The position numbers and the translations under genes were made by a program. Shown one piece after another: positions 35,195 through 44,684 of a stretch of DNA of 64,000 nt; positions within the stretch are counted from its first letter, which is position 1, and each line of letters starts with the position of its first letter. The notes beneath the pieces were generated by a model. That model was not told the origin of the DNA. It did not search any database and worked only from the letters and a program-made list of their open reading frames with translations. This stretch comes from Luteimonas abyssi. GTDB lineage: Bacteria > Pseudomonadota > Gammaproteobacteria > Xanthomonadales > Xanthomonadaceae. The stretch is taken from positions 2,877,924-2,941,923 of the forward strand of contig NZ_KQ759763.1 in assembly GCF_001482195.1 (NCBI RefSeq), in the 5' to 3' direction.

Positions 35195-36160
35195 ATGCAG
35201 GTCAGTGTCGTTATCCCAGCCTACAACGAAGAGGAAACCCTCGGCATCCTGGTCGACCGCATCCGGGACTCGACCGAGTCAATACCGAATGTGTCCCGTT
35301 GGGAGATCGTGTTCGTCGACGATGGTAGTTCCGATGGGACGTGGGCGACGATGCGCACACTGGCTGAACTCCAGCCCGCGCTGGTCAAGGCGTTTAGACT
35401 GCGCCGCAATTTCGGCAAGGCGGCTGCACTGGATCTCGGGTTCCAAGCCGCCACCGGCGACATCATAATGACCATGGATGCCGACCTCCAGGACGACCCA
35501 AAGGAGATCGGACGTTTTCTCGACAAGCTGAACGAGGGTTACGACCTGGTGTCGGGCTGGAAGGAGAAGCGCAACGACCCGTTATCCAAGACTCTGCCCT
35601 CGAAGCTCTTCAATAAGGTAACGTCGTGGATGTCGGGGGTCGACCTGCACGACTTCAACTGCGGCTTCAAGGCCTACCGGCGCGGGGTGATTGAGAACGT
35701 CCGCCTGTACGGTGAACTGCACCGCTACGTGCCGGTGCTCGCGCGGGACTTGGGCTACCGCATCGCCGAGATCGCGGTCGAGCATCACCCTCGCGAGCAC
35801 GGCGTCAGCAAATACGGGCTCGAACGCTACGTGCGCGGCCTGATCGACCTGATCACCATCCTCGCCATCACTCGCTTCTTCCGACGTCCGGGCCACCTCC
35901 TCGGCGGTCTCGGTGTGCTGTTCGGAGTGGTGGGTTTCGTCATCCTGGGCATCCTCGCGGTGCAGTGGTTTCTCGGCCACCCCATCGACGGTCGCCCGCT
36001 GTTCTTCCTCGGCGTGCTGCTGACGATCTTCTCCGTGCAGATGGTCTCCATCGGCGTACTGGCCGAACTCATGATCAGGACATCGCCGCATGAAGACCCG
36101 ATGGCCTCGGTCGCGGAAAGAACCGACTCGACAACCAACCCTGAGGTACGACAGACATGA
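35195..36160 (+). CDS. polyprenol-phosphate family 2 glycosyltransferase (DPM1/ArnC-like)
   Basis: The product is 321 residues from the ATG at 35195, with AGGA 6 nt upstream. The GT-A domain shows SVVIPAYNEEETL, FVDDGSSDGTW, NFGKAAALDLG and MDADLQDDP. Two C-terminal transmembrane helices follow (VLFGVVGFVILGILAVQWFL and FFLGVLLTIFSVQMVSIGV). Such enzymes load a sugar onto undecaprenyl phosphate at the inner membrane. It begins a four-gene operon and overlaps the next gene (ATGA). The loaded sugar could serve the GT-C enzyme encoded two genes downstream. Confidence 0.93.
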   Translation: MQVSVVIPAYNEEETLGILVDRIRDSTESIPNVSRWEIVFVDDGSSDGTWATMRTLAELQPALVKAFRLRRNFGKAAALDLGFQAATGDIIMTMDADLQDDPKEIGRFLDKLNEGYDLVSGWKEKRNDPLSKTLPSKLFNKVTSWMSGVDLHDFNCGFKAYRRGVIENVRLYGELHRYVPVLARDLGYRIAEIAVEHHPREHGVSKYGLERYVRGLIDLITILAITRFFRRPGHLLGGLGVLFGVVGFVILGILAVQWFLGHPIDGRPLFFLGVLLTIFSVQMVSIGVLAELMIRTSPHEDPMASVAERTDSTTNPEVRQT

Positions 36161-37470
36161 CGCGCGAATGCTACGCCATCATCGGCGGCACGCTGTGGGG
36201 TAACCGCGGCGCCGAAGCCATGGTCACCACCACCATGGCCCGGGTACGCGATCACCGCCCCGACGCCCGCTTTCTGGTGTTGTCCTACTATCCAGATCGC
36301 GATCGCATCCTGCTCGATTCGCCGCACGCCGCGATCGCCTCCGCAACGCCCATGCATCAATTGCTGGTACAGGCGCCCTGGGCGCTTTTGTGCTGGGCGG
36401 CTCGCAAGATCGGTCTGCGCTGGCCTGACCGCCTGCTGCCCCCGTCGGTGCGCGACCTGCGCGCTTGCACTGCCCAATTGGACGTCTCGGGCATCTCCTT
36501 CCACGACAACCGCCCAGGAGCGTTGATCTACAACGTGTTCTGCGTCTGGCCGGCCATCTTGCACGGCGTTCCAGTGGTGCACCTGTCACAGGCTCGGGGA
36601 CCGTTCCAAACCTCGCTCAACCGACAGCTTTCGAAGCGATTCTTAGGCGCCTGTCGCTACGTGTTTGCGCGGGGGCGTGCCACCGCAGCCCACATCGAGA
36701 CTCTCGGCCTTCCGGCCGATCGCTGGCGAATCGCCGCCGACATCGCTTTCGGGTTCAGGGCCGGCGACAGCGTGACTGACGAAGGTCCCGACCGCATCCG
36801 CGGCGCGTTGGAGCGTCTGCGGGCTACACGCGCTGCTGGGCGTGAGATCGTCGGGCTCTCGCCCAGCGCGGTGGTTCTGGGCAAGACGCGCACCGCCGGC
36901 ATTGATTACATCGGCTTGCTAGCACGCGCGTTGCTGCACCTGCGCGCATCCGGTTACCACGTGGTGGTGCTGCCCAACGCCACTCGTGCCGGTGTCGACG
37001 CACTCCGCAACAACGACCTTCCCGTCATCGCCAAACTCCGACGCGAAGTCGAAAGATTGGCACCCGATGCGATCGAGGCCAACACCACTTGGATCGAGCA
37101 GGACATCAACACCGACGCCATCCGTGCCCTGATCGAGCCGTGCAAACTGCTGATCACCTCTCGGTTCCACGCGATGGTCGCCGGCCTCTCACTCGGGGTG
37201 CCCGTGTTCGTCGTAGGCTGGAGCCACAAGTACGGCGAGGTGCTGGAAATGTTCGGCTGCCAGGATGACGCCGTCGATTTCGCGCAACTCGATACCACGT
37301 TGCTGCCCGCCATCGATCGTACGCTCGCACTGGACGCCGATCGTCGCGCACGCATTGCGGCTGCGCGCAACGAGGTGGAAGCCTCATCGGCATCGCAGTT
37401 CGATGCACTGGCGACGCTGCTGCGATTGCCCACATCGCCTCGCGGCGCCGAGGCCCAGCAACCGCAATGA
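36157..37470 (+). CDS. polysaccharide pyruvyl transferase family protein
   Basis: The product is 437 residues. It begins AIIGGTLWGNRGAEAMVTT, the N-terminal pattern of the polysaccharide pyruvyl transferase family (WcaK/CsaB-like). Later blocks VVHLSQARGPFQ, YVFARG and ITSRFHAMVAGLSLGVPVFV are the typical C-terminal signature. These enzymes add a ketal-linked pyruvate to sugars of exopolysaccharide or cell-wall polymers, making them acidic. Both ends overlap neighbouring genes (ATGA). It supports a surface-polysaccharide role for the operon. The acceptor is unknown. Confidence 0.88.
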   Translation: MTRECYAIIGGTLWGNRGAEAMVTTTMARVRDHRPDARFLVLSYYPDRDRILLDSPHAAIASATPMHQLLVQAPWALLCWAARKIGLRWPDRLLPPSVRDLRACTAQLDVSGISFHDNRPGALIYNVFCVWPAILHGVPVVHLSQARGPFQTSLNRQLSKRFLGACRYVFARGRATAAHIETLGLPADRWRIAADIAFGFRAGDSVTDEGPDRIRGALERLRATRAAGREIVGLSPSAVVLGKTRTAGIDYIGLLARALLHLRASGYHVVVLPNATRAGVDALRNNDLPVIAKLRREVERLAPDAIEANTTWIEQDINTDAIRALIEPCKLLITSRFHAMVAGLSLGVPVFVVGWSHKYGEVLEMFGCQDDAVDFAQLDTTLLPAIDRTLALDADRRARIAAARNEVEASSASQFDALATLLRLPTSPRGAEAQQPQ

Positions 37471-39074
37471 GCATATCCGCACACCACCGTTCGGCGCGCT
37501 GGCCGAACGGCTGGCATACTGCTGCGGTGCTGGTGATCTTCGTCGCCTTCGCCGGTCGGATGGCATTGTCAGGGGCGCAATCGTACTGGCTCGACGAGCT
37601 GTTCTCGATTCAGGTCCACGCCGTGACCCAGACCGGCATCGCCGGCGTAATCGATTCGATGCGCGGCATCATCCACCCACCGCTCTACCAGATCTTGCTG
37701 TTCTGGTGGATACAGCTTTTCGGCGACACCGAGGCTGCCACGCGGACCCTGTCCAACTTGTTCGTGGCGATCGCTTCAGGTGGTCTCTATCTGTTTTCTC
37801 TGCGGATGTCGGGCCGCCGCATGTCGCTGCTGGTGCTTCTGGTCTTCAGCCTGATGAGCGCACCCGTGTACGCGGCACTGGAAACGCGCTCCTATGCGAT
37901 GGTGCTGATGTGGGCTTGCGCCTCGTCACTCGCGATGTGCCGCTTCATCGGCGACATGCCGATCGTGCGCGGGTGGGGGGAGTTCGCGCGCAACCCGGGC
38001 ACACTCGCGCTGATCGCGCTCAACACCGGTGCTCTTTTCACCCATTACTACATGGCGTTCTTCATCGCCGCTCAGGGCGCATTTCTCCTGGCTGTGCTGC
38101 TGCATCGCCACCACGGCTGGAGACGCCCGGGAGCGCTGTTGCGATTGGCTGTGGTCGGTGCGCTACCGCCGCTGATCCTGATCGTGATCTGGGGCGACTC
38201 CATGGTCCAGCGTTACGGCCAGGGCGACCAGTTCGCTGGTGGGACCGCCGGCAGCGGATTCTTCAGCACCTTCTTCGACTACGTGGTCGCGCCTAACGCA
38301 GGGGGTGGCGTCGCCCTCGTATTGCTGGCCTTCGCCTTGGTGCGGGTCGCGCGCGCGCTGGTCCGCCTGGCCGCCGGACGCACGCGCGCCATCCGCCAGT
38401 ACCTCACGCTCTACGTACTGGTCTGGGCACTGCTGCCGGCACTGCTGGCCTTCATCGTGCTTAGCGCCTTCGGCCAGGACGGCTATCGCGATCGCTACTT
38501 CATCTTTTGCACGCCCCCCATCGCGATGCTGCTGGTGATGGGTCTGTTTGAGCTCCTGCACGTGTTGGCGATCGCCGCAGGCCGGCTGATGGCGGCGCGC
38601 CCCCTGCGCGTGGCGTACCGGTTCGCCGCTGTTCTGGGTATGGTCCTAGCATTGACTACGGTCGCCCCGGGCGGCTATCAAGCGGCCACGGCGGAAAAGG
38701 TCGACTGGCGTCTGATCGCCAGCATGCTGGCGCTGAAGATCAACGCCGACCCCGCACATCGTTACGTGATCTACGACACTGGCTTCCGCCAGATCTCGAT
38801 GTTCGACTACTACCTCGGCAAGCAGCCGGGCGGCCTGCATTCGCGTAGCGTGATCACTTGGGCCGATGAGGATCATGCACATTTTCCGTTTGACCAGGAC
38901 CGCGAGTTCATTCGCGACTATGATTATTTGGTCACGGTCTTCAATCACCATCACACATCCGAGTTCCCGCGTCTGCTGGCGGACCTCGATAACCGCTTCA
39001 CAGAGGATCACCGGGTGATGGTGGCAGAAGGTCGCGGGTTCATTGTTTACCGCGTCAGCGGGGCCCACGGTTGA
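37467..39074 (+). CDS. GT-C membrane glycosyltransferase (family 39/PMT-like)
   Basis: This 535-residue integral membrane protein has about ten hydrophobic helices. The first periplasmic loop contains SYWLDELFSIQVHAV, with the acidic DE pair of GT-C catalysis. Next comes GIIHPPLYQILLFWW, a motif typical of the ArnT/PMT-like family 39. The last ~120 residues are soluble (YVIYDTGFRQISMFDYYLG). It would use a polyprenyl-phosphate sugar, consistent with the DPM1-like gene two positions upstream. The ATG overlaps the pyruvyl transferase stop (ATGA). Confidence 0.87.
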   Translation: MSISAHHRSARWPNGWHTAAVLVIFVAFAGRMALSGAQSYWLDELFSIQVHAVTQTGIAGVIDSMRGIIHPPLYQILLFWWIQLFGDTEAATRTLSNLFVAIASGGLYLFSLRMSGRRMSLLVLLVFSLMSAPVYAALETRSYAMVLMWACASSLAMCRFIGDMPIVRGWGEFARNPGTLALIALNTGALFTHYYMAFFIAAQGAFLLAVLLHRHHGWRRPGALLRLAVVGALPPLILIVIWGDSMVQRYGQGDQFAGGTAGSGFFSTFFDYVVAPNAGGGVALVLLAFALVRVARALVRLAAGRTRAIRQYLTLYVLVWALLPALLAFIVLSAFGQDGYRDRYFIFCTPPIAMLLVMGLFELLHVLAIAAGRLMAARPLRVAYRFAAVLGMVLALTTVAPGGYQAATAEKVDWRLIASMLALKINADPAHRYVIYDTGFRQISMFDYYLGKQPGGLHSRSVITWADEDHAHFPFDQDREFIRDYDYLVTVFNHHHTSEFPRLLADLDNRFTEDHRVMVAEGRGFIVYRVSGAHG

Positions 39075-39132
39075 TGGCGATGCGAGCGCAAGGCAAGGCC
39101 ATGTCCCCGCCGATGTACAGGGGAGTTGCGAC

Positions 39133-40044
39133 ATGCGCGCGCACCTGATCGGCATAGCGAAGTGGGCCTGGATCGGTCTGGTGGTGCTGGCGGCCGCGTT
39201 GGTCGTGCAGCGATCCTGGAACGAGATGGCGCAGACACTCCTTGGCCTGTCACCCTGGATGGTGGGTGCCAGCGTGATCCTGACAATGGCCGCCAAGCTT
39301 TGCCTGGCCGAGAATGCGCGCTTAGCCGCGAAGCGACTGGGATTCCGCCTTGGTTATGTCGAGGCGGCGACACTCTACAACCTCAGCCAACTCGGCAAGT
39401 ACCTGCCAGGGTCGATCTGGCAGTTCGTCGGCCGCGCCGCCGCTTATCGTCATCGTGGGGCCGAGTACGCCCAGATCCGTGACATCCTGCTCATCGAAAG
39501 CTTGTGGGTGGTCGTCGGCGCAGCAGCGATCGGCGCCCTGCTTACCGGCTCGCTGCTGCCGTTGATGGCCGAAGCACTCGGCCGCGGCGTCACGCGGTGG
39601 CTGGTCGGGTTCGGAGCTGCATGCCTGGCGAGCATTGCGGCGCTGTTCGTGTGGAAGCGCCATCTTTTCGATCGCTACGCCCGGCTGGCCTGGCCCGACA
39701 TGCGCGTGTTGCTGGTGCAGTTGGTGACATGGGCACTGCTGGGCATCGCATTCTGGGTGCTCGCCCGCGCCTGCGGGCTCGACACCGGTCTCGCGTTCGC
39801 CACCGGCCTCTATGCCGCTGCTTACGCGATCGGATTCATGGTGCCCTTCGCACCGGCGGGCCTGGGCGTGCGCGACGCCATCCTCACCGTCGCACTGCTG
39901 CCATTCGCCAGCACCGGCGAGGCACTGACGATCACCGTGCTGTCGCGACTGGTCTACCTTGCCGTCGACCTACTGATGGTGGTTGGCCAAGAAGCCCTTT
40001 CACCGCTACTTCGCGATCGCGGCGGCACGGGCAGCACAGGCTGA
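39133..40044 (+). CDS. lysylphosphatidylglycerol synthase TM-region (flippase-like) protein
   Basis: The product is 303 residues with about eight transmembrane helices. The ATG at 39133 has AGGGGA upstream. The segments LYNLSQLGKYLPGSIWQFVG and GFMVPFAPAGLGVRDAILT are hallmarks of the LPG_synthase_TM/AglD-like family. Members of this family occur in polysaccharide loci and are thought to move lipid-linked sugars or modify lipid head groups. It ends the four-gene operon and lies 29 bp from the convergent nitroreductase gene. Substrate not predictable. Confidence 0.87.
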   Translation: MRAHLIGIAKWAWIGLVVLAAALVVQRSWNEMAQTLLGLSPWMVGASVILTMAAKLCLAENARLAAKRLGFRLGYVEAATLYNLSQLGKYLPGSIWQFVGRAAAYRHRGAEYAQIRDILLIESLWVVVGAAAIGALLTGSLLPLMAEALGRGVTRWLVGFGAACLASIAALFVWKRHLFDRYARLAWPDMRVLLVQLVTWALLGIAFWVLARACGLDTGLAFATGLYAAAYAIGFMVPFAPAGLGVRDAILTVALLPFASTGEALTITVLSRLVYLAVDLLMVVGQEALSPLLRDRGGTGSTG

Positions 40045-40073
40045 CGTGTTCAGCGCGTCGCTCTTGATCCCAG

Positions 40074-41167
40074 TCAGTCACCCACGTTGCTGTTGTAGCT
40101 GCGAATGACATCCAGAGGCTTCTTCTCCGAATGCGCGATCAACCCGTCCGGGTCTGCATAACCCACCGCCACGAGCATGATCACCCGCTCATCATCGTCC
40201 AGCTTCAGGGCTTTCTGCATCTTACGTTCCAAGGGCTCGAAATCCGGCCAGTTGATGACGCTTGAGGCGAGCCCGAGGGACTCGAGCGCATACATGAACG
40301 ACATGCTGGCCAACGCGCCATCCACATAGATGACGTGGCGGTCGCGCGGACTGAAGTAGTGGTGAAGTCGGCCAATCACCACCGCCAACATCGGGATCTG
40401 GTGTCCATACCCGGCGGTACCGACCGGAATCGAAGCAACCCGGGCGACCAGTGCGGGGTCGTCGAAGATGCGGAACTCGTAAGGGAGCCTGTTGCAAGCG
40501 GACGGTGACTCGCGTGCGACGAGCAGAGCCTTGTCGACCAGTTCCCTGGGAACGGGGCGCTGCTGGAACCAGCGGGTCGAGCGGCGCTGGCGCGCAAGTG
40601 CCAATACATCCTCGTACGACGCTGCGCTAGGGATGATCTCCGAGTGTCTGTAGGGCACCCGCTCGCGTCGCTCGGGCACGAAATGGACTCGGGTGGCTTC
40701 GAAACGTTCGCGAGCCTGCGCAATACGCGGATGCGTGACGTCGACGACGGCAAAATAGGTCTCCAGCACGCTGAACGCCCAAGCCAGTTCTTCCGGCTCG
40801 GAGGTGCCACGTGCATGGTCGAGAGCAGCGCGTTCGTAGAACTCGATCGTTTCGACCAGATACTCCAAGGCGAACACCTCCCGCCGGGGCCGCATCAGGA
40901 TGCCCTTCTCCAAACGATGGACATTGCGTCGCAGCTCGGTACGCGTCGTTCGCTCGCGACTGAGATTGCGGTAGTAATCCCTCCTGCCCCGCAGCACCGC
41001 ATACTGCTCGCGATTGAAGGTCGGGATGCTCAGGACGCTGTACACGAGCGACGTCAAACGGTTTGCGGCCAATATCTCAAGCAGAACCCGGGTAACCGCT
41101 TCGACCCCCCGTCTGACCCACACAATGGCCAACAAGCGTTGCAGTAATTTCTTTGTCTGATCGAGCA
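40074..41167 (-). CDS. nitroreductase-family protein with long N-terminal region
   Basis: The product is about 364 residues from ATG 41167; a GTG at 41192 would add 8. The second half is a nitroreductase/FMN fold: VLALARQRRSTRWFQQRPVP, ARESPSACNRLPYEF, PVGTAGYGHQIPMLAVV and DGALASMSFMYALESLGL. The first ~190 residues are a helical region of unknown function with RRNVHRLEKGILMRPRREVF. Proteins of this build occur in polysaccharide gene clusters, often near pyruvyl transferases, as here. The reaction is not known. Base composition is slightly less GC-rich than neighbouring regions, like the rest of this cluster. Confidence 0.82.
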
Positions 41168-41365
41168 TGTATTCGCAGACCTGTCCAAGCACGGAAAACC
41201 AATCGGCCCACCGTCATCGAAAATGGGAAGGCGCACTCACGCCTGTACATGCCATGATACCCGTCGGCACGCCCTATTCCGAGACGATAGAGGGACTCCC
41301 CTCGTTCGCTCGCATTCTTTGAGCGAGCCGGCCGGAGGGGGTACGGCTCCCTGCCGGACGGAACC

Positions 41366-41758
41366 TCAGGACAGCGCGCGCTCGATGTCCTCCAGCGGCG
41401 CATTGGTCAGATTCTTGGCCACCTCGGCCAGCATGCGCTGGGTCGTTTCCTTGTGCAGCATCGGCCGCATCTGGCCCAGGGTCTGCGGATCCGCCATCAG
41501 GACCAGGTGGTCGTATTTGTGCTTGAGCGCGCCGGCGTTGAGGCTGTTGGCGAGCTGCTTGGCGAACGTGGCCTCGTCGATCTCGCTGCCGCTGGATTCC
41601 GGCGGCATCGCGCCGCTCGGGCCGTCATCGTTGGCATTGACGACTTCCCGCAATTCCTCCTGGCGCAGCATCAGGTACTGCTCGTCGCCGACATTGCGGA
41701 ACATCCGCGCGCCGCCGCCGTCCGCCACCACCACCAGGGTCTTCGCCGGAATCTTCAT
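41366..41758 (-). CDS. host-attachment protein family (Host_attach)
   Basis: The product is 130 residues. A strong AGGAGG site lies just before the ATG at 41758. The sequence starts KIPAKTLVVVADGGGARMFR and ends with a helical block (LHKETTQRMLAEVAKNLTNA). This matches the family described as required for attachment to host cells in plant-associated proteobacteria (related to eRF1-like folds). There is no signal peptide, so a direct adhesive role is doubtful despite the name. It stands alone, 198 bp upstream of the nitroreductase start. Confidence 0.87.
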   Translation of the reverse strand: MKIPAKTLVVVADGGGARMFRNVGDEQYLMLRQEELREVVNANDDGPSGAMPPESSGSEIDEATFAKQLANSLNAGALKHKYDHLVLMADPQTLGQMRPMLHKETTQRMLAEVAKNLTNAPLEDIERALS

Positions 41759-42026
41759 ATCGCCTCCTGTGTAAGCCTTCATTGGATCGGTAGGCAGACT
41801 CTAGGAAGCCCCGCGTGACGGCCGCGGCGACGGCGCCGACGCGCCGTTCAGCCGCTACGGACGCGTCGGGAGCACGACGGCGCGCTGCGCATCCGTTTCG
41901 CCGGCCCTCACACTTCCTGGCGCATCATCGCGCGGCCCGGGCAGGCAACGCCGCGGGCGACGGTTCGACCCACCGCCTCTCCGGGGCCATGCCTTCGAGA
42001 CGCCGACTTCCCGATATCATCGCCCG

Positions 42027-42317
42027 ATGCCCGACGCCCCGACGACCGCGCCTCCTCTCCTCCCCGACGCCATGCAGCCTGTCGAGGACGCATTGCGCCT
42101 GCTCGAACAGGAGATGCCGGGCCTGCAGCATCAGCACCGCGACCTGTTCGCCTACGCCAACGCCTGGGCCGAACGCCACGATGCAGTCCTCGCACTCGCA
42201 CCGCCCGCCGCCCGGGCCGACATCGAGGCCCGGTTGCGCCGCATCGGCATCCGCTGGGGACTGGTCGGCGGCATGCGCATGACCACTCAATTCCCCGCCC
42301 TGCGCACGCCACGCTGA
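42027..42317 (+). CDS. small hypothetical protein
   Basis: This 96-residue frame begins MPDAPTTAPPLLPDAMQPVE. It has a predicted helical core (QPVEDALRLLEQEMPGLQ then RDLFAYANAWAERHDAVL) and ends with GIRWGLVGGMRMTTQ. I do not recognise the family. There is no good ribosome-binding site, but the composition looks coding and the position between divergent and convergent genes is plausible. No membrane segment or signal peptide is present. An alternative start at the internal ATG (42,072) is possible. Confidence 0.55.
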   Translation: MPDAPTTAPPLLPDAMQPVEDALRLLEQEMPGLQHQHRDLFAYANAWAERHDAVLALAPPAARADIEARLRRIGIRWGLVGGMRMTTQFPALRTPR

Positions 42318-42334
42318 GCGCACGCAGGGACGAC

Positions 42335-42790
42335 TCAGGGTCGCTCGATCCCGAGCAATTCGACGTCGAACACCAGCGATGCGCCCGGCGGGATGGCGCG
42401 ACCGGCGCCGCGGTCGCCGTAACCGAACTCCGGCGGGATGCGCAGTTCTCGGCGCCCGCCCACGCGCATGCCGGCCACGCCATCGTCCCAGCCACGGATC
42501 ACGCGTCCGGCGCCCAGTGGAAACGCGAAGGCTTCGCCGCGATCGTGCGAACTGTCGAACTGCGCGCCGCGGTCGTCGGCGGCGTTCTCGTCGTACAGCC
42601 ACCCGGTGTAGTGCACGCGTACCGTATCGCCGGCGCGTGCGGTATCGCCGTCGCCGGTCACCACGTCGATGCGTTCGAGATCGGCGACCCGTCCGCCGGT
42701 GTACGGCGGCGGTCCCCCGCAGGCGGCCAGCGCCAGCGCCAGCGCCAACGCGACCGGCGCGGCCAGGCGGAACATTCGGGACGGGGTCAT
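42335..42790 (-). CDS. FKBP-type peptidyl-prolyl isomerase lipoprotein
   Basis: The product is 151 residues with a lipoprotein signal ([13 protein letters not shown]). A single FKBP domain follows: [62 protein letters not shown] and [14 protein letters not shown]. Active-site residues (Tyr, Phe, Asp, Trp, Tyr) are in their usual places. It should help periplasmic proteins fold by isomerising proline bonds. It lies 61 bp downstream of a DUF885 gene on the same strand. Confidence 0.95.
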   Translation of the reverse strand: MTPSRMFRLAAPVALALALALAACGGPPPYTGGRVADLERIDVVTGDGDTARAGDTVRVHYTGWLYDENAADDRGAQFDSSHDRGEAFAFPLGAGRVIRGWDDGVAGMRVGGRRELRIPPEFGYGDRGAGRAIPPGASLVFDVELLGIERP

Positions 42791-42851
42791 GGCGCCTCCG
42801 GGCGAAGAACGGCCGCAGAGGATGCCATGCATGCGGCGCGCGTGCCGCGCG

Positions 42852-44591
42852 TCACTCGGCACCGACACCGCGTCGCGCGGCGATCCAGGCCTCGACGTTC
42901 CGGCGCAACAGGCCCAGCGGCACCGTCCCCTCGCCGAGCACCACGTCGTGGAAGTCGCGCAGATCGAAGGCATCGCCCAACGCGGCTTCCGCCTCCTGCC
43001 GCAGAGCGAGGATTTCCAGGCCGCCCGAATCGTAGGCGGTGAGCTGGCCCGGCATGATCGCCATGCGGTCGACCAGCGCCTCGGTTTCCTGCGGGCCGAA
43101 GCGGCCGCTCTCCAGCAGGTAGGCGACGGTCCGCTCGCGGCTCCAGCCCAGCACGTGCAGCCCCGGGTCGGCGACCATGCCGCGCGCCGGCCAGGCGCGG
43201 CGCTGGATCGGCGCATAGTCGTCGGTATAGATCGCCGCTTCCTCGGCCAACTGCTCGGCGTAGCGCCCCCAGCCCTCCGCATAGGCCGAGTTGAAACTGA
43301 GCCGCGCCAGCGGCGTCTTCTCCAGCGTCAGCGCCTGGGCGAACTGCATGTGATGTCCCGGGTAGCTCTCGTGCACGGCGGTGATCTCGGCCGCGCCGCG
43401 GGTCTCGGTCTGCCAGCCCTCGCTGTCGATCCGGTAGTACGCCGGCCGCGACGGATCCGACGACGGCTCGTAATGCGCGCTGGCCCCCGAGCCGCGCATG
43501 TAGTCCGGGAACGGGTCGGCACGCAACGGTTGCGCCGGCATCGCGTGGAACAGCGAGGCGGTGGCCTCGAAGGCACGCTCGACCATTTCGCGCGAGAACG
43601 CGATCAGCGCCTGCTCACTGTCGAAGCGGTTGTCCGCCGCGTCGCGTACCCGCGCCAGGATGTCCGGCACGTCGCGGGTGCCGTAATGCCGCTCGCCGAT
43701 GTCGGCGATGGCCGCCAGATTGCCGGCGACCGTGGCGACGCCGAGATCGTGCACGGCCTGCGCACCACGATCGAGCGTGGTGTAGCTGCGCAACGACGCC
43801 TCGTAGCAGGCCGCACCGCCGGGGTTGTCGGACACCGCGAGCGATTCGCGTGCCCGCGGCAGGTACTCGTCGCGCAGGAAATCGCGCAGGCGCGCCAGCC
43901 CAGGATTCACCGTGTCCCCGATCACGGCTTCGAATGCCGCGGAGAACGCGGCGTCGTCGCTGCGCCGGGCCGGCTCGGCCAGCGGCGAGACGTCCGCGCC
44001 CGCCGTCGCCAGGCCGTCGACCTGGGACACCACCCGCCGCACCACGCTGCGGGGGGCCGAGTAACCGGCGGCGAGGCCTTCGCGCAGGTTGGCGATCTCG
44101 CGCTCGACCAGCGCGGGCACCGCATTCCAGCGCGTCAACGCCTGCGCACGCAGGGCCGCGTCGTCGAGCGGCTGCTCGCGTGCCACCCGGGCCAGACGCA
44201 GATGCCAGCCGAAGATGTGGTTGACGTCCCACAGCGGGCCGCGGCACACCCGCAGGCCGCGGCCCGCCGTCAGCCGTTCGGTCAGCAGCGCATGATCGAG
44301 CCGCAGCGTCTGCGACGACAGCGACGCCGCGTCGATGTCCGCCAGCGCCTCGGCCAGCGCATCCTCGGCCGCCTGCAGACGCGCGCGCGCCGCGGGGCTC
44401 CGGTCCGGCCACGCATCGTGGGCGTCGAGCGGCAGCCCCGCGACGTACGCCTGCAGGGGGTCCGCATCCAGTGCCAGCGCGACGGCGCGATCGGCCAGAT
44501 CGCGCATGTCGGCGTCCGCACGGCCATCGCCGCCGACGGCCGCGCCCGATGACGCCAGCGCCAGCAGCGCCGCGAGTGTCGTGGTACGCAT
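42852..44591 (-). CDS. DUF885 family secreted metallohydrolase
   Basis: The product is 579 residues from ATG 44591, with AGGAGAG upstream. The N-terminal signal is [19 protein letters not shown]. The conserved DUF885 zinc motif [10 protein letters not shown] (an HExxH-type site) is at about residue 404. It is followed by [19 protein letters not shown], which supplies the further Glu. The family is predicted to be peptidase-like (M2/M3-related). It is probably periplasmic and may act with the other secreted peptidases in this genome. No odd residues noted. Confidence 0.9.
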   Translation of the reverse strand: MRTTTLAALLALASSGAAVGGDGRADADMRDLADRAVALALDADPLQAYVAGLPLDAHDAWPDRSPAARARLQAAEDALAEALADIDAASLSSQTLRLDHALLTERLTAGRGLRVCRGPLWDVNHIFGWHLRLARVAREQPLDDAALRAQALTRWNAVPALVEREIANLREGLAAGYSAPRSVVRRVVSQVDGLATAGADVSPLAEPARRSDDAAFSAAFEAVIGDTVNPGLARLRDFLRDEYLPRARESLAVSDNPGGAACYEASLRSYTTLDRGAQAVHDLGVATVAGNLAAIADIGERHYGTRDVPDILARVRDAADNRFDSEQALIAFSREMVERAFEATASLFHAMPAQPLRADPFPDYMRGSGASAHYEPSSDPSRPAYYRIDSEGWQTETRGAAEITAVHESYPGHHMQFAQALTLEKTPLARLSFNSAYAEGWGRYAEQLAEEAAIYTDDYAPIQRRAWPARGMVADPGLHVLGWSRERTVAYLLESGRFGPQETEALVDRMAIMPGQLTAYDSGGLEILALRQEAEAALGDAFDLRDFHDVVLGEGTVPLGLLRRNVEAWIAARRGVGAE

Positions 44592-44684
44592 TGCGTCTCT
44601 CCTGCCGGCTCCATGCCGGCGACAGAGCGATTGTGACGGCGCCATCCGCTCGGGTCAGTGCCACAAGTCCCGGGGCGACGCGAC

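Noticed and set aside
41366-41758. Phage or virulence island suggested by the name host-attachment protein
   Set aside because: The family is a common chromosomal proteobacterial protein, it has no export signal, and no phage genes are near.
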